A DNA stretch of 64,000 bases from Roseibium algicola (GCF_001999245.1 NZ_CP019630.1:5175001-5239000); one strand, 5' to 3'; positions 36,389 through 45,841 are shown, numbered from the stretch's first letter. Translations and numbers: made by a program. Notes: generated by a model not told the origin, from the letters alone.

Positions 36389-37489
36389 TCAGTTGTTGAT
36401 GCTGGACTGCTGCTGGCTGGCCAGTTCGCTGATGGAAGTGACCACTTCAACTTCCCGGTCTTCACCCGGTTCCACCTGGAATGTGTGCAGGTAGGTGCGG
36501 CCATTGTTGCGGGCGAGGGCTTCATATTCGCCTTCTGCCAGCACGAAATCAGGGAAGGCACCTGTCGCTTCGACCACGACGTCCCCCCCCGGGCTCAGGA
36601 CGGACCACGTCGTGTTGGCAATTGCTTCGCCGCCACGTTCGTTGACCAGTTTGAGCGTGATACCGGCGGCCTTGTGGAAGATCGTCGCTTCAGTGAGCTT
36701 GCCCGGCAGCACCTGAATATCGGCCCGGACGACCGCGTTCACATCGCCGTATTTGCTGACAACATGATAGGTGTTGGCGCTGAGACGGAGAATGGAGCCC
36801 GGCTTGACGTTGCTGGCAATCAGGTTGCGTTCACCGCGCTGATTGAATTCCATGCCATAAAGATCGAAGGCCACGGCGCGCCCGTCGAGGTCTTCACCAT
36901 CCTTGAGTGCCGCACCGAATTTGATGCCGCCCGCATTGAGCGTCACCATCTTCGACTGGACTTCCTTGCCGATGACGATGCGGTTGGTTGCCTGGGAGAA
37001 GCCGTAGGCGGTGTGAATCAGGTAGGTGCCTGGGTCGAGCCGGAATTCGGCATCACCACCTTGCGACGTTGCAACAAGTTGCAGGCGCCCGTCGGCATTG
37101 GTCGTTTCCGAATATATCCGCCAGATGAGCCCTTCGTTCAGCGGAGGGCTGTCGGGCGTCAGCTTTGCCATCAGGTAGAGAGCGCCCTGCCGCAAGCCGC
37201 CCTTGATACCGGGGGATGATGCCCTGGCCGGCGCGTAGGGGACAAGCGTATCGGAAAAGAGGGGTTCCGGCTCGCGGTCGAGCAGGTTGATGATGGGTTC
37301 TTCAGGGGCAGCAGACGGTGCGTTCGGGTCCGGTTTTTCCGCAGGGGCGGGCGGTACGTCAGATGTCTGCGCCAAGGTCGCAGGAGCAAGGCCCATCGAA
37401 AGGACGGCGCTCAGCATTATCGAAAATGCAGTGCATCTGACTGCACGCTTCAAAGCCGATTGGCCGGAGAGGGGGGCTGAATTCACCAT
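36389..37489 (-). CDS. Secreted protein of unknown function, beta-rich
   Basis: 366 residues. A signal peptide (cleavage near TLAQ, about residue 40) is followed by a Pro/Ala-rich linker (about 41-75) and then about 280 residues of regular beta-type segments such as ATSQGGDAEFRLDPGTYLIHTAYG and VLAEGEYEALARNNGRTYLHTF, which recall the short stalk-like domains seen in secreted or surface proteins. I recognise no enzyme motif. A conserved alphaproteobacterial protein of unknown role is likely. Monocistronic. Confidence 0.7.
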   Translation of the reverse strand: MVNSAPLSGQSALKRAVRCTAFSIMLSAVLSMGLAPATLAQTSDVPPAPAEKPDPNAPSAAPEEPIINLLDREPEPLFSDTLVPYAPARASSPGIKGGLRQGALYLMAKLTPDSPPLNEGLIWRIYSETTNADGRLQLVATSQGGDAEFRLDPGTYLIHTAYGFSQATNRIVIGKEVQSKMVTLNAGGIKFGAALKDGEDLDGRAVAFDLYGMEFNQRGERNLIASNVKPGSILRLSANTYHVVSKYGDVNAVVRADIQVLPGKLTEATIFHKAAGITLKLVNERGGEAIANTTWSVLSPGGDVVVEATGAFPDFVLAEGEYEALARNNGRTYLHTFQVEPGEDREVEVVTSISELASQQQSSINN

Positions 37490-37830
37490 GCCTACGTCGT
37501 TATCATTTTGACTCGCAGACTTTTACCAGTCTTTTGAGGCATTCGTCACCCGAAACTGACCTTGGAGATCCGGTCCGGTTTGCCTGGTGCAAGAGCACCG
37601 GTTGCAGGGTAACGACTATGTTTCTGTTTCCAGTGCGTTTTTTGGAATTCTCGGTACAATCTGACCGATCACGGGCCAAGGACGATTTTCCCGAGATTCA
37701 CCGCACTGCAGCGTTGTCCCTTAATGCGCCCGGAAATTGGGCAAATTCAAGACGCTGCGATCAAAGTTGACAATTACGGTCAATGAATTAGGTGGATCGT
37801 ACGATTGCAACAGGCCGACAGGATCTTTTC
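37490..37830. other. Intergenic region between divergent genes
   Basis: About 340 bases between the divergent secreted-protein and nitroreductase genes. I find no gene or strong hairpin; promoters for both sides must lie here. Confidence 0.45.
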
Positions 37831-38427
37831 ATGCCGAGTAACAGCGCCGGTTCGCCGGCAACTCTGGACTTTCTGCGACAGCGGCGCTCCCACCCCTCTG
37901 TTACCATGACAGCCCCGGGGCCGAGCGAAGAACAGATCAACGACATTCTGACCATTGCAGCGCGCGTGCCAGACCATGGCAAGCTGGCGCCCTGGCGTTT
38001 CGTTCTCTACAGGCCGGAACAGGGACGCACGATCGGTTCCTGGCTGGCGGACCGGTATGAAGCACTCAACGGACCGCTCGACGGCGAGCAACGCCAGAAG
38101 GAACTGACCCGCTTCACCCGTGCACCATTGGTGATCGGTGTTCTAAGCCAGGCAGCCGAGCATCCGAAAATCCCGGTCTGGGAACAGGAGCTTTCCGCCG
38201 GCGCCGTCTGCATGAATCTTCTGACAGCCGCGGCAGCATCAGGTTTCGCGTCGCAGTGGCTGTCCGAATGGTTTGCCTTCGATGAAGATGCTGCCCGTTA
38301 CCTTGGCGCGCGAGACGGAGAGCGGTTTGCGGGGTTCGTACATATCGGAACTCCGACACAGCCACCTTTCGAGCGTCCGCGCCCCGACCTTGCCGATATT
38401 GTATCCACCTGGACAGAGACCGACTGA
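37831..38427 (+). CDS. Nitroreductase-family NAD(P)H oxidoreductase
   Basis: 198 residues from the ATG at 37831 (MPSNSAGSPATLDFLRQRRS), preceded by GACAGGATC; an upstream start at 37792 adds 13 residues. The FMN-binding pattern of the family shows in FLRQRRSHPS, VPDHGKLAPWRFVLY and GAVCMNLLTAAAASGFASQWLS; it resembles the small YdjA-type nitroreductases. It reduces nitro compounds or other oxidised small molecules with FMN. The flavin reductase gene follows three bases later, suggesting a shared flavin-based role. Confidence 0.87.
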   Translation: MPSNSAGSPATLDFLRQRRSHPSVTMTAPGPSEEQINDILTIAARVPDHGKLAPWRFVLYRPEQGRTIGSWLADRYEALNGPLDGEQRQKELTRFTRAPLVIGVLSQAAEHPKIPVWEQELSAGAVCMNLLTAAAASGFASQWLSEWFAFDEDAARYLGARDGERFAGFVHIGTPTQPPFERPRPDLADIVSTWTETD

Positions 38428-38430
38428 CCC

Positions 38431-39034
38431 ATGTTCTACGAAACGGAAAAAAAACGACCACGGCCTGCCGCATAACCCGTTCAAGGCCATTGTCGCACCC
38501 CGGCCGATTGGCTGGATCTCCACACTCGACAAGGACGGCAAGGCCAACCTTGCACCCTACAGTTTCTTCAACGCGGTCTGCGATACACCGCCGATCGTGA
38601 TGTTCTCGTCCACCGGCTACAAGGACAGCGTCTCCAACATCGACGCGACAGGGGAGTTCGTCTGCAACATGGCGAACCTAGGCCTCAAGGACGAGATGAA
38701 CCAGACCTCCGCCTCCGTCGCACATGAGATCTCCGAGTTCGATCTGGCAGGGTTGGAGATGGCTGCCTCAAGACTGGTGAAAGCGCCTCGCGTTGCAAAG
38801 GCCGTCACTGCGCTGGAGTGCAAGCACCTTCAAACCTTGCGATTGAAGACGCTGACAGGAGACGACACCGACAGCTACGTCGTTTTCGGTCAGGTTGTCG
38901 GTGTCCACATCGATGAAAGCGTCATTGTCGACGGCAAGGTGGATGTTACGCTCTACAAGCCGCTATCCCGGCTTGGCTACATGGACTACGCCGTGGTGAA
39001 CGAGGTGTTCCAGATGGGCCGGCCCAAAGTTTAA
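38431..39034 (+). pseudogene. Flavin reductase-like protein with an apparent frameshift at an A8 tract
   Basis: The body (from NPFKAIVAPRPIGWISTLDKD onward, about 190 residues) is a clear FMN-binding split-barrel flavin reductase domain. The expected start is the ATG at 38431 (MFYETEK...), but an eight-A run at 38447-38454 puts it out of frame with the body; one A fewer would give MFYETEKNDHGLPHNPFK. No other ATG, GTG or TTG in the body's frame lies close by. The cause may be a sequencing error, a true inactivating change, or RNA polymerase slippage that restores the frame in part of the transcripts. It directly follows the nitroreductase gene. Confidence 0.7.
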
Positions 39035-39058
39035 CGATTATCCGAACGATCATGACCG

Positions 39059-39092
39059 AAAAGGGCGCCGGCAAAGTCGGCGCCCTTTTATT
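39059..39092 (+). terminator. Intrinsic terminator after the flavin reductase gene
   Basis: AAAAGGGCGCCG and CGGCGCCCTTTT (39059-39070 and 39078-39089) pair around a seven-base loop. A-run and T-run on both flanks make it potentially bidirectional. Confidence 0.92.
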
Positions 39093-39286
39093 GTGACTTG
39101 CCGACTCATGGAAAACGGCGTTATTCGAATGCAGTAGTCGATGTTTTTCCTGGTGCGTTTTTCCAAAGGAAATGGCCGGTAGCCTCTTGTCTGTCCACAT
39201 AACCGGCTTTCGACATAAGTAGTTCTGACCAGGCACAAAAGAAAAAAGACTCGCCTGTAGTTGCTTAGATCCCCACCTGTGTGTTG

Positions 39287-39302
39287 TTAAGGTTTTGTTA
39301 AC
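39287..39302 (+). promoter_or_regulatory. CtrA-type box (TTAA-N7-TTAAC)
   Basis: TTAA at 39287-39290, seven bases, TTAAC at 39298-39302: a perfect match to the CtrA consensus, 70 to 85 bases before the transglycosylase start. That is a good distance for activation or repression by a cell-cycle/motility regulator. Confidence 0.55.
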
Positions 39303-39312
39303 CTTTTGGGCG

Positions 39313-39337
39313 TGAAAGTTAACGCTGAAAGTTAACG
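39313..39337 (+). repeat. 12-base tandem repeat (TGAAAGTTAACG, period 13) containing TTAAC
   Basis: TGAAAGTTAACG occurs at 39313-39324 and again at 39326-39337 with one C between. Each copy contains a TTAAC half-site, so it adds two further CtrA-like half-sites downstream of the perfect box. It lies 36 bases before the start codon. Confidence 0.85.
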
Positions 39338-39372
39338 AAGTGATAATTTGGTTCCGTCGAGGAGACAGGGTC

Positions 39373-40680
39373 ATGCGAGTTGCTGACACCGCCTCGATCG
39401 CGTCTAGGATCGAGCTTGCGTTTCAGTCTGCGAGTACTTCAACGGGGACGTCATTCGACTACCTGGTGAAGACAGCTGCGCGGGAATCGTCATTCAACCC
39501 AACGGCAAAGGCCAGAACATCCAGCGCCACCGGGTTGTTCCAATTCATTGAATCCACCTGGCTGGAGACAATGAAGGAAGCTGGTCCGAAACACGGTCTT
39601 GAAAAATACTCCGATCAGATTCAACGCTCCAAGAGCGGAAAGTTCTATGTAAGCGACCCGCAAATGCGGCGGGAGATTCTCGACCTTCGGAAGGATCCGG
39701 AAATCTCGTCCATGATGGCAGGGGCGCTCACGCAGAAGAATTCCCAGTACCTGGAACGCAGAATCGGGCGCGAACCGAGCGACGGCGAGCTCTATATGGC
39801 TCATTTTCTTGGTGCCAACGGCGCAAGCAGATTGATTGATGCGGCCGGCGCCAGCCCGGACATGCGTGCCGACAAGGTTTTTTCCGCCCAGGCACGCGCC
39901 AACAAACCGATCTTCTATCATTCGAACGGCAAGGCCCGCTCGATGCAGGAAGTTTACGAGGTTATCGTTTCCAAGCACGATGCCGTCACGATGATTGCGC
40001 AGGCCAGCACCAACAAGGACCTGCGGACATCGGGAGAACTCACGCAGGTCGCGACGCTGCCGAATGCAAAGCCTGCGGACGGCGCTGCGACGATCAACCA
40101 GAAATCCTTCGATCATCTGGCAGGAGATCCGGCTGCCGCCTTCGCAATGCGGACGAAACCCGCTGGCCCCGGCCAGATCGCGAGAGCTGACACCACAGGC
40201 CCTCAATTGCCTCAGGGCGAACTGTTTCAATTGGCAAAGACGGATGTGCCGCTACCTGAGCGCACGGCAGGGCAGGGGGCAACCACAACGGCAAGCGCAG
40301 CTTTCCTGGAAGAAAGTGTCGGCTCTGTGACCCCGGACCGTCCGGTGCCGCAAACCACACGCGAAGCAGCCATTGATGGTGATGATTTCGACGCAAGCAA
40401 CAGGGTTCTGTCGGCCTTCCAGGCGACGGAAACAGCCAATCCGTTCGAGGCTCTGTTCCGCAATGACGCGGCTTCGAACCAGGCAGGCGTCAACCCGCGC
40501 TTTGCGTCGGCTTTCGCCGCTGTGGAAGAAGCGGCCCTTGTCAGCGCCCTGTCCGGAGCTTCCAACCAGGTGCAGGCACAGGAACTGGCGTTGGTGAATC
40601 AGGGTGGACCGCTGGACCTGACGCGTTTCCTGCGCCTGAAGGCAGAAGAGGAACAAAAGGACCTGCTGCCACCGGCTTGA
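39373..40680 (+). CDS. Lytic transglycosylase (SLT) domain protein with long C-terminal tail
   Basis: 435 residues from the ATG at 39373 (MRVADTASIASRIELAFQSA), with GAGGAGACAGG upstream; a start at 39340 is less likely. Residues about 1-200 form an SLT-like domain with the catalytic Glu in ARESSFNP and ATGLFQFIESTW and the AHFLGANGA block. No signal peptide is seen. The rest (about 210-435) is low-complexity and rich in Thr, Ala, Gln and Pro, like an unfolded tail. Peptidoglycan-cleaving enzymes of this kind assist flagellar or secretion structures; the CtrA-type promoter elements fit a motility link. Confidence 0.8.
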   Translation: MRVADTASIASRIELAFQSASTSTGTSFDYLVKTAARESSFNPTAKARTSSATGLFQFIESTWLETMKEAGPKHGLEKYSDQIQRSKSGKFYVSDPQMRREILDLRKDPEISSMMAGALTQKNSQYLERRIGREPSDGELYMAHFLGANGASRLIDAAGASPDMRADKVFSAQARANKPIFYHSNGKARSMQEVYEVIVSKHDAVTMIAQASTNKDLRTSGELTQVATLPNAKPADGAATINQKSFDHLAGDPAAAFAMRTKPAGPGQIARADTTGPQLPQGELFQLAKTDVPLPERTAGQGATTTASAAFLEESVGSVTPDRPVPQTTREAAIDGDDFDASNRVLSAFQATETANPFEALFRNDAASNQAGVNPRFASAFAAVEEAALVSALSGASNQVQAQELALVNQGGPLDLTRFLRLKAEEEQKDLLPPA

Positions 40681-40844
40681 GCATGGGCAGTTGAAAGACC
40701 CGGCTGAAAGCCTGAAGTCTCATGTCCGCCACCATCGGCAAAGGCGGGCATTCGCCAGAGAACCTGGCAAAATTATGGTGAACCGATCGTTAAGCCTTTG
40801 ATGTCAGACTCACACTCGACTCTTGGGAAGATTGTTTTACCGCC

Positions 40845-41999
40845 ATGAACGCACATGACTTTCACCCTCTGAACGAAGTTGACGAGCGCACCTTGGATAT
40901 ACGGGCCGCGGAAGAATTCGCGGAACGTTATTTGGCAGCCGAACCTGGCAGCCAGGAACAGACCAGCATGGCTGCAGCCTTGACGATTCTTCTCGACGAC
41001 CCCAGCCGCGCTGTGCGCAAGGCGATAGCAAGCCTGCTTGCGCCAAGCGCCTACGCTCCCGGTCACGTCGTGCGCTGCCTCGCAAGTGATGTCGACGAAG
41101 TGGCTTTGCCGGTTCTCAAGCACTCTCCCATATTGACGGATGTCGAACTGGTCGACCTTCTTGCAGAAGGCAGCGACGCAGTTCAATGCGCCATCGCCTC
41201 GCGTGAGGGATTGCCGGCTTCTGTCTGCGCCGCCATCTGCGAGGTTGGCTGCGAGCAGGCCTGCAGACAGCTTCTGGAAAACAGAAGCGCCCGCATCCTG
41301 CAGTCCTCCCTCCTGCGTATCGCGCAAAGATTCGAAGACCGGCCGGACCTCTGCGACCAGCTTCTGAAAACCCGGGACCTGCCGCTGACCACGCGCTATC
41401 AGTTGCTGATGCGGCTCGCGCAGAACCTTGACGATCATCCGATCGTGCTGGAGCGCGTTCCGGAAAACCAGCGTCATACTTTCCTGAGCGATGCGGAAGA
41501 CAAGGTCGTGCTGCGGCTGGCTCTCGAAGCCGGTGCAGACGATCTGCCGGAATTCGTCGAGCATCTTCGTGTCAATGGCAAGCTGACCACCCGGTTGCTG
41601 CTGCGCGCGGTCTGCTGTGGACGCTTGCGGTTTTTCGCTGCCGCTCTTGCCAACCTTGGCCAGGTGCCGTTGCCGAGGCTGTGCAAGCTTCTGGTGACGG
41701 TTCGACGGTCGGCGCTGCAGGCCATGCTCCGCAAGGCCGGTTTGCCTCTACGGGCTCATCAGGCCTTTCTGCTGGCCATTGACATTGCCCGGCAGGCGGA
41801 TGCCGACTTCACCTATGATCTGGCGCTGGACGAAGCCCGCATGCTAACGGAAACACTGCTTTCCGAAATGCAGGACGGTGCCCTGGGGGCGGACGAAGAC
41901 GTGACTGCATTCCTGCGCCGTTTCGCCATCGACGTTGCACGCTTGGAAGCGCGGCTATTGGTGAAGAACAGCGGCCTTCAGGTGACAGCCGCTGCTTGA
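40845..41999 (+). CDS. DUF2336 family protein
   Basis: 384 residues. All-helical, repeat-like protein (HEAT-like) with conserved DVDEVALPVLKHSPILTDVELVDLL, CAIASREGLPASV and DLALDEARMLTETLLSEM segments typical of the DUF2336 family in alphaproteobacteria. No enzyme motif and no membrane segment. Function unknown; it stands 164 bases after the transglycosylase in the same direction. Confidence 0.85.
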   Translation: MNAHDFHPLNEVDERTLDIRAAEEFAERYLAAEPGSQEQTSMAAALTILLDDPSRAVRKAIASLLAPSAYAPGHVVRCLASDVDEVALPVLKHSPILTDVELVDLLAEGSDAVQCAIASREGLPASVCAAICEVGCEQACRQLLENRSARILQSSLLRIAQRFEDRPDLCDQLLKTRDLPLTTRYQLLMRLAQNLDDHPIVLERVPENQRHTFLSDAEDKVVLRLALEAGADDLPEFVEHLRVNGKLTTRLLLRAVCCGRLRFFAAALANLGQVPLPRLCKLLVTVRRSALQAMLRKAGLPLRAHQAFLLAIDIARQADADFTYDLALDEARMLTETLLSEMQDGALGADEDVTAFLRRFAIDVARLEARLLVKNSGLQVTAAA

Positions 42000-42032
42000 A
42001 CTGCTGTCAGATTCCATTTCAAAAGCTCGACC

Positions 42033-43787
42033 TTACCTCCAGAAACAAGTCGGCTGTGTGCCTGATTTGAGGTTGCGATTGCAAATCACTTGCCGACCGC
42101 AAGGGTGTGTGATGGTCGCAGTGATCTGCCGGTTGTTGAAATGAACCAGCCTTCTGGAAGATGCCGTCGGATTGGCGGGGCAAGCACCACTTGATTGTAC
42201 TGTCTTAGTGGAGTTGGACTTCTCGTTCGATTTGGAGGGTGTCTCCTGCCGAACGGCGATGCACTTGCCGTTCTTCAGTTCCTGATTTCGGCCACATGTC
42301 AGCGGGCACACTCGGCCTGTCGATTGCTTCAGACGGTCTAGAATTGAAGGGTCCGGGTCGAGCGAGGCAAGATCGACACCTGCTTCGCGGCTGAAAGTCC
42401 TCAAAGCCTGCCGGCTACGGTTGCCCCAATCACCATCAACACGACCAACCGAACACCCAAGGCGGTTCAATTCGGTTTGCATTGCAGTGGCGAGTTCTTC
42501 AGGCGAGAGTGACCGGCTGCTTGTTGAAGGAACAATTGCTGGAGCAGGTTCGGTTGATACTGTTTCCTGCTGCGGCAGGGCAGCAACGGTTATCTCCTGC
42601 GCAGGGGACGTGCTGTTGGAGGCGTCCGCAGCCTTGGCTGCCTTTGCCGCAGCGGCGGCAGTAGCTGCCGCTTCCGCCTGCTGTTGCAGTGAAGATATAT
42701 TCAGCCTTGCCAGCTTGGCGTAGATCCCGTCCGGATATTGCTCCAGATAGGTTTCATACATTTCCGGCCGGGTGGCGTTCTGGATTGATTGCCAGAAAGC
42801 GATTTCAGCGGAGGTGTCGGGCTTCGCGTTGCGGGCAGCTTCTGCCTCGCTGCGGCTCTTGAGCTCATCGATCCGGATCTTGGCGATATCCGCGAACTGG
42901 CCTTCGGGATATCGGGTCAGGTAGGTTTCGAAATAGGCAATAGATTCGCCGGACTTGATGGAATCCCAGTAGGCCAGTTCGATTTGCGGGTTGATCGCGG
43001 GCTTCTCCGGTTCGACGGGCTGAACCATCTCAAGCTGTTTGAGAATGACTTCGCCAGTCAGCGAGGAATTGTCCCAGGGAACCTGCTGGCCCTTGGTGGC
43101 TTCCAGAACGTCCCGGCGCACCATTACCAGGTCGCGGGTGATGTCCTGACCGGGCGTGCCGAGATGCTTGATCAGGGCAGTTGTAAACGGGCTGTTCTCG
43201 CCATCGCCGTCAAGCGCGACATTGCCCGGCTGGGTGGCGAAGGAAACCAGGGAGCCGACACCGGAGCCGATCTTCGCAAGTCCACGACCGACTGCGCTTG
43301 AGCGCGTCCCCATGGACCGGGCGAGGTTTTCCGTAAACGGGTTGTTTCGGCAGGCATCCAGAAAGACCAGGTTGACCTTCGTGCTTTGCTCCATGGCATT
43401 GAGCACAAGATTTGCGGGCAGGGCCTCGAAATCAAGGTCGAGATGAGTGCTGAGTTCGGCGTCGACCGGGACGAGATAATTCTCGCCGTTCACCTGGATG
43501 CCATGGCCGGCATAGAAGAACAGGGCAAGGTCAGCGTTGTCGAGCTTCTTGATGAACTCGCGCACGGTCTGGCGCATGTCCCTCAAGCTGAGGTCGAGAC
43601 CTGTGACAACATCGAATCCGAGGTCCGTCAGCTTGTCCGACATGCCCTTGGCATCATTGTAGGGGTTCTTCAGCTCCGCGACATTCGCGTAGCCGGAATT
43701 CCCTATTACGAGAGCTACCCTTCGTTCGGCATGTGCCGCGCTTGCGGCAAACACAAGTAGCAACAGGCATGCGATTATCTGCTTCAC
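42033..43787 (-). CDS. Secreted caspase-family (metacaspase-like p20) protein, tandem copy 1
   Basis: 584 residues from a GTG at 43787, with GGAGAACC upstream, giving a signal peptide that ends at AHAERR. The caspase p20 fold carries the catalytic dyad His in LFFYAGHGIQV (about residue 95) and Cys in VFLDACRNNP (about 146). Two repeats of the type YWDSIK...YLTRYPEGQFADIA follow (about 270-370), then an Ala-rich linker, a peptidoglycan-binding-like segment (LNRLGCSVGRVDGDWGN) and a Cys-rich tail (VCPLTCGRNQELKNGKC). A different C-terminal tail (TASSRRLVHFNNR...) distinguishes it from copies 2 and 3. Likely a periplasmic or secreted protease; the target is unknown. Confidence 0.9.
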   Translation of the reverse strand: MKQIIACLLLLVFAASAAHAERRVALVIGNSGYANVAELKNPYNDAKGMSDKLTDLGFDVVTGLDLSLRDMRQTVREFIKKLDNADLALFFYAGHGIQVNGENYLVPVDAELSTHLDLDFEALPANLVLNAMEQSTKVNLVFLDACRNNPFTENLARSMGTRSSAVGRGLAKIGSGVGSLVSFATQPGNVALDGDGENSPFTTALIKHLGTPGQDITRDLVMVRRDVLEATKGQQVPWDNSSLTGEVILKQLEMVQPVEPEKPAINPQIELAYWDSIKSGESIAYFETYLTRYPEGQFADIAKIRIDELKSRSEAEAARNAKPDTSAEIAFWQSIQNATRPEMYETYLEQYPDGIYAKLARLNISSLQQQAEAAATAAAAAKAAKAADASNSTSPAQEITVAALPQQETVSTEPAPAIVPSTSSRSLSPEELATAMQTELNRLGCSVGRVDGDWGNRSRQALRTFSREAGVDLASLDPDPSILDRLKQSTGRVCPLTCGRNQELKNGKCIAVRQETPSKSNEKSNSTKTVQSSGACPANPTASSRRLVHFNNRQITATITHPCGRQVICNRNLKSGTQPTCFWR

Positions 43788-43948
43788 AGGCGGTTCTCCA
43801 AACCTACCAGCTCTCGGGAGCTGCCGTGTAAAACTATTCCGGTTACTCTGCTGTAGGGCACTCCGGCAGGCCGGGATCATAATTCAGATCGCGGCTCGCC
43901 GGCACACTTCAACTTTAAACGTACTTAAATCTGGCTTTAACCGTGTGG

Positions 43949-45682
43949 CTAAATCCAGTTGCAGCTCAATATCCAGCTGGCCTTTGAACCTTTGCAAGCG
44001 AGCTTCCTGCCGCACGGGTGTGTCAACGTCTGTCGTCCGACACCGGGCACTCTACCGATGATCTTGTTGCCGTAAATAGTCGGGTTTTTCGGGCAACTGT
44101 CGGCGGTCTTGGACTTGGTGCTCGGCTTGGAGCCGTTGCCGGAAGGTTCAGGTTTTCTGGTTGCGACACAGCGACCGTTCTTCAGTTCCTGGTTCCGTCC
44201 ACAGGTGAGCGGGCAAACGCGTCCGGTTGATTTCTTGAGCTGGTCCAAAATAGCGGGACTTGGGTCGAGTGAGGCAAGATCGATGCCCGCTTCGCGTCCA
44301 TAGGTCCTCAGTGCCCGACGGCTCTTGTTGCCCCAATCGCCATCAACCCTGCCAACCGAACAACCGACGCGGTTGAGTTCAGTCTGCAGAGCCGTAGCCA
44401 GTTCTTCAGCGGAGAGCGGTGTGATTGGCGAAGGAATGACGCCTGCCGGTGTTTCGTCAGGTGTCAACGCGGCAACGGTGATTTCCTCGTCGCGTTTGGT
44501 AGCAGTTCTTTCAGGCACCGGGTTGGGCGCGGCCGCTGAGGCCCGGGCCTTGCGGAGGCTTTCTGCTTCGGCCTGGCGTTTGATCGATTCGATCTTCAAC
44601 CGCGCAAGGTCGGCGTAGATCCCTTTTGGATACCGGGTAATGTAACTTTCGAACATCTCCGGCCGGGTCGAATTCTGGATTGTTTGCCAGTAGGTGATCT
44701 CAGCCGTTGCATCCGGCTTGTTCTGCTGGGCCTTGTCACGTTCGGCCTTTGCCTTGATTTCGTCGATACGGATCCGGGCGATGTCGGCAAACTGGCCGTC
44801 GGGGTAACGGCTCAGGTAGGTTTCAAAATAGGCAATGGATTCGCCGGACTTGATCGAATCCCAGTAAGCCAGCTCGATCTGCGGGTTGATCGCTGGTTTT
44901 TCCGGCTCAATGGGCTCCACCATCTCAAGCTGCTTGAGGATCACTTCGCCAGTCAGCGAGGAATTGTCCCAGGGAACCTGCTGACCTTTGGTGGCTTCCA
45001 GAACGTCACGTCGCACCATTACCAGATCCCGGGTAATATCCTGTCCGGGTGTGCCGAGATGTTTCAGCAAGGCCGTGGTGAAGGGGCTGTTCTCGCCATC
45101 GCCGTCAAGCGCGACATTGCCCGGCTGGGTGGCGAAGGAAACCAGGGAGCCGACACCGGAGCCGATCTTGGCAAGGCCCCGGCCAACAGAACCGGAACGT
45201 GTGCCCATGGACCGCGCAAGGTTTTCAGCCAGCGGATTGTTCCGGCAGGCGTCCAGAAACACCAGATTGACCTTGGTGGAATGCTCCATGGCATTGAGAA
45301 TGAGATTTGCCGGCATCGCCTCGAATTCAAGATCGACGTAGGAATTCAGCTCGGCATCAATCGGCACCAGATAGTTCTCGCCACTTACCTGCAGGCCATG
45401 CCCTGCGTAGAAGAACAGGGCTATATCAGCACCTTCGAGCTTGGCGATGAATTCCCGCACTGTCTTTCGCATATCCCGAAGCGACAGGTTGGTGCCGGTC
45501 ACGACCTCGAAATCCAGACTGGTCAGTTTTTCGGCCATGCCTTTGGCGTCGTTGTCCGGATTGGTGAGCTGGGTGACATGTTCATAACCGGAATTACCGA
45601 TCACAAGCGCCACCCGGCGTTCGGCATGTGCCGCGCTTGCGGCAAACGCAAGAAGCAAAAGGGATACGAGGATCTGCTTCAC
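43949..45682 (-). CDS. Secreted caspase-family protein, tandem copy 2
   Basis: 577 residues from a GTG at 45682 (GGAGAATCGATT upstream). Signal peptide, p20 domain with YAGHGLQV (His about 95) and FLDACRNNP (Cys about 146), two YWDSIK/YWQTIQ repeats with YLSRYPDGQFADIARIRID, a GCSVGRVDGDWGN segment and a VCPLTCGRNQELKNGRC tail that is nearly that of copy 3 (SCPKNPTIYGNKIIG...). Compared with copies 1 and 3 the N-terminal half is more diverged (EHVTQLTNPDNDAKGMAEKL). 161 bases separate it from copy 1, same strand. Confidence 0.9.
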   Translation of the reverse strand: MKQILVSLLLLAFAASAAHAERRVALVIGNSGYEHVTQLTNPDNDAKGMAEKLTSLDFEVVTGTNLSLRDMRKTVREFIAKLEGADIALFFYAGHGLQVSGENYLVPIDAELNSYVDLEFEAMPANLILNAMEHSTKVNLVFLDACRNNPLAENLARSMGTRSGSVGRGLAKIGSGVGSLVSFATQPGNVALDGDGENSPFTTALLKHLGTPGQDITRDLVMVRRDVLEATKGQQVPWDNSSLTGEVILKQLEMVEPIEPEKPAINPQIELAYWDSIKSGESIAYFETYLSRYPDGQFADIARIRIDEIKAKAERDKAQQNKPDATAEITYWQTIQNSTRPEMFESYITRYPKGIYADLARLKIESIKRQAEAESLRKARASAAAPNPVPERTATKRDEEITVAALTPDETPAGVIPSPITPLSAEELATALQTELNRVGCSVGRVDGDWGNKSRRALRTYGREAGIDLASLDPSPAILDQLKKSTGRVCPLTCGRNQELKNGRCVATRKPEPSGNGSKPSTKSKTADSCPKNPTIYGNKIIGRVPGVGRQTLTHPCGRKLACKGSKASWILSCNWI

Positions 45683-45841
45683 AATCGATTCTCCAGAGCT
45701 ACCTGATCTCGGGAGCAATCGGGCACAAAATCGGCTGCTCCCCCGAAGGGTAATCCGGCGATTCGGGATCGGAATTCAGATCGCGGGCTCACCAGAAAAA
45801 TTCAACTTCAAACATTCATAAATCAGACTTCAGCCGAACGG

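Larger units (their letters stand above)
39093..39372. other. Intergenic region with CtrA-type box and TTAAC repeat
   Basis: The region between the terminator and the transglycosylase start is AT-rich and holds no gene. Its right half carries the CtrA-type box and the 13-base-period repeat described separately. Confidence 0.5.

Noticed and set aside
38273..38430. Upstream ATG at 38273 as start of the flavin reductase
   Set aside because: It lies inside the nitroreductase gene and would add about 60 residues with no similarity; the frameshift reading is simpler.
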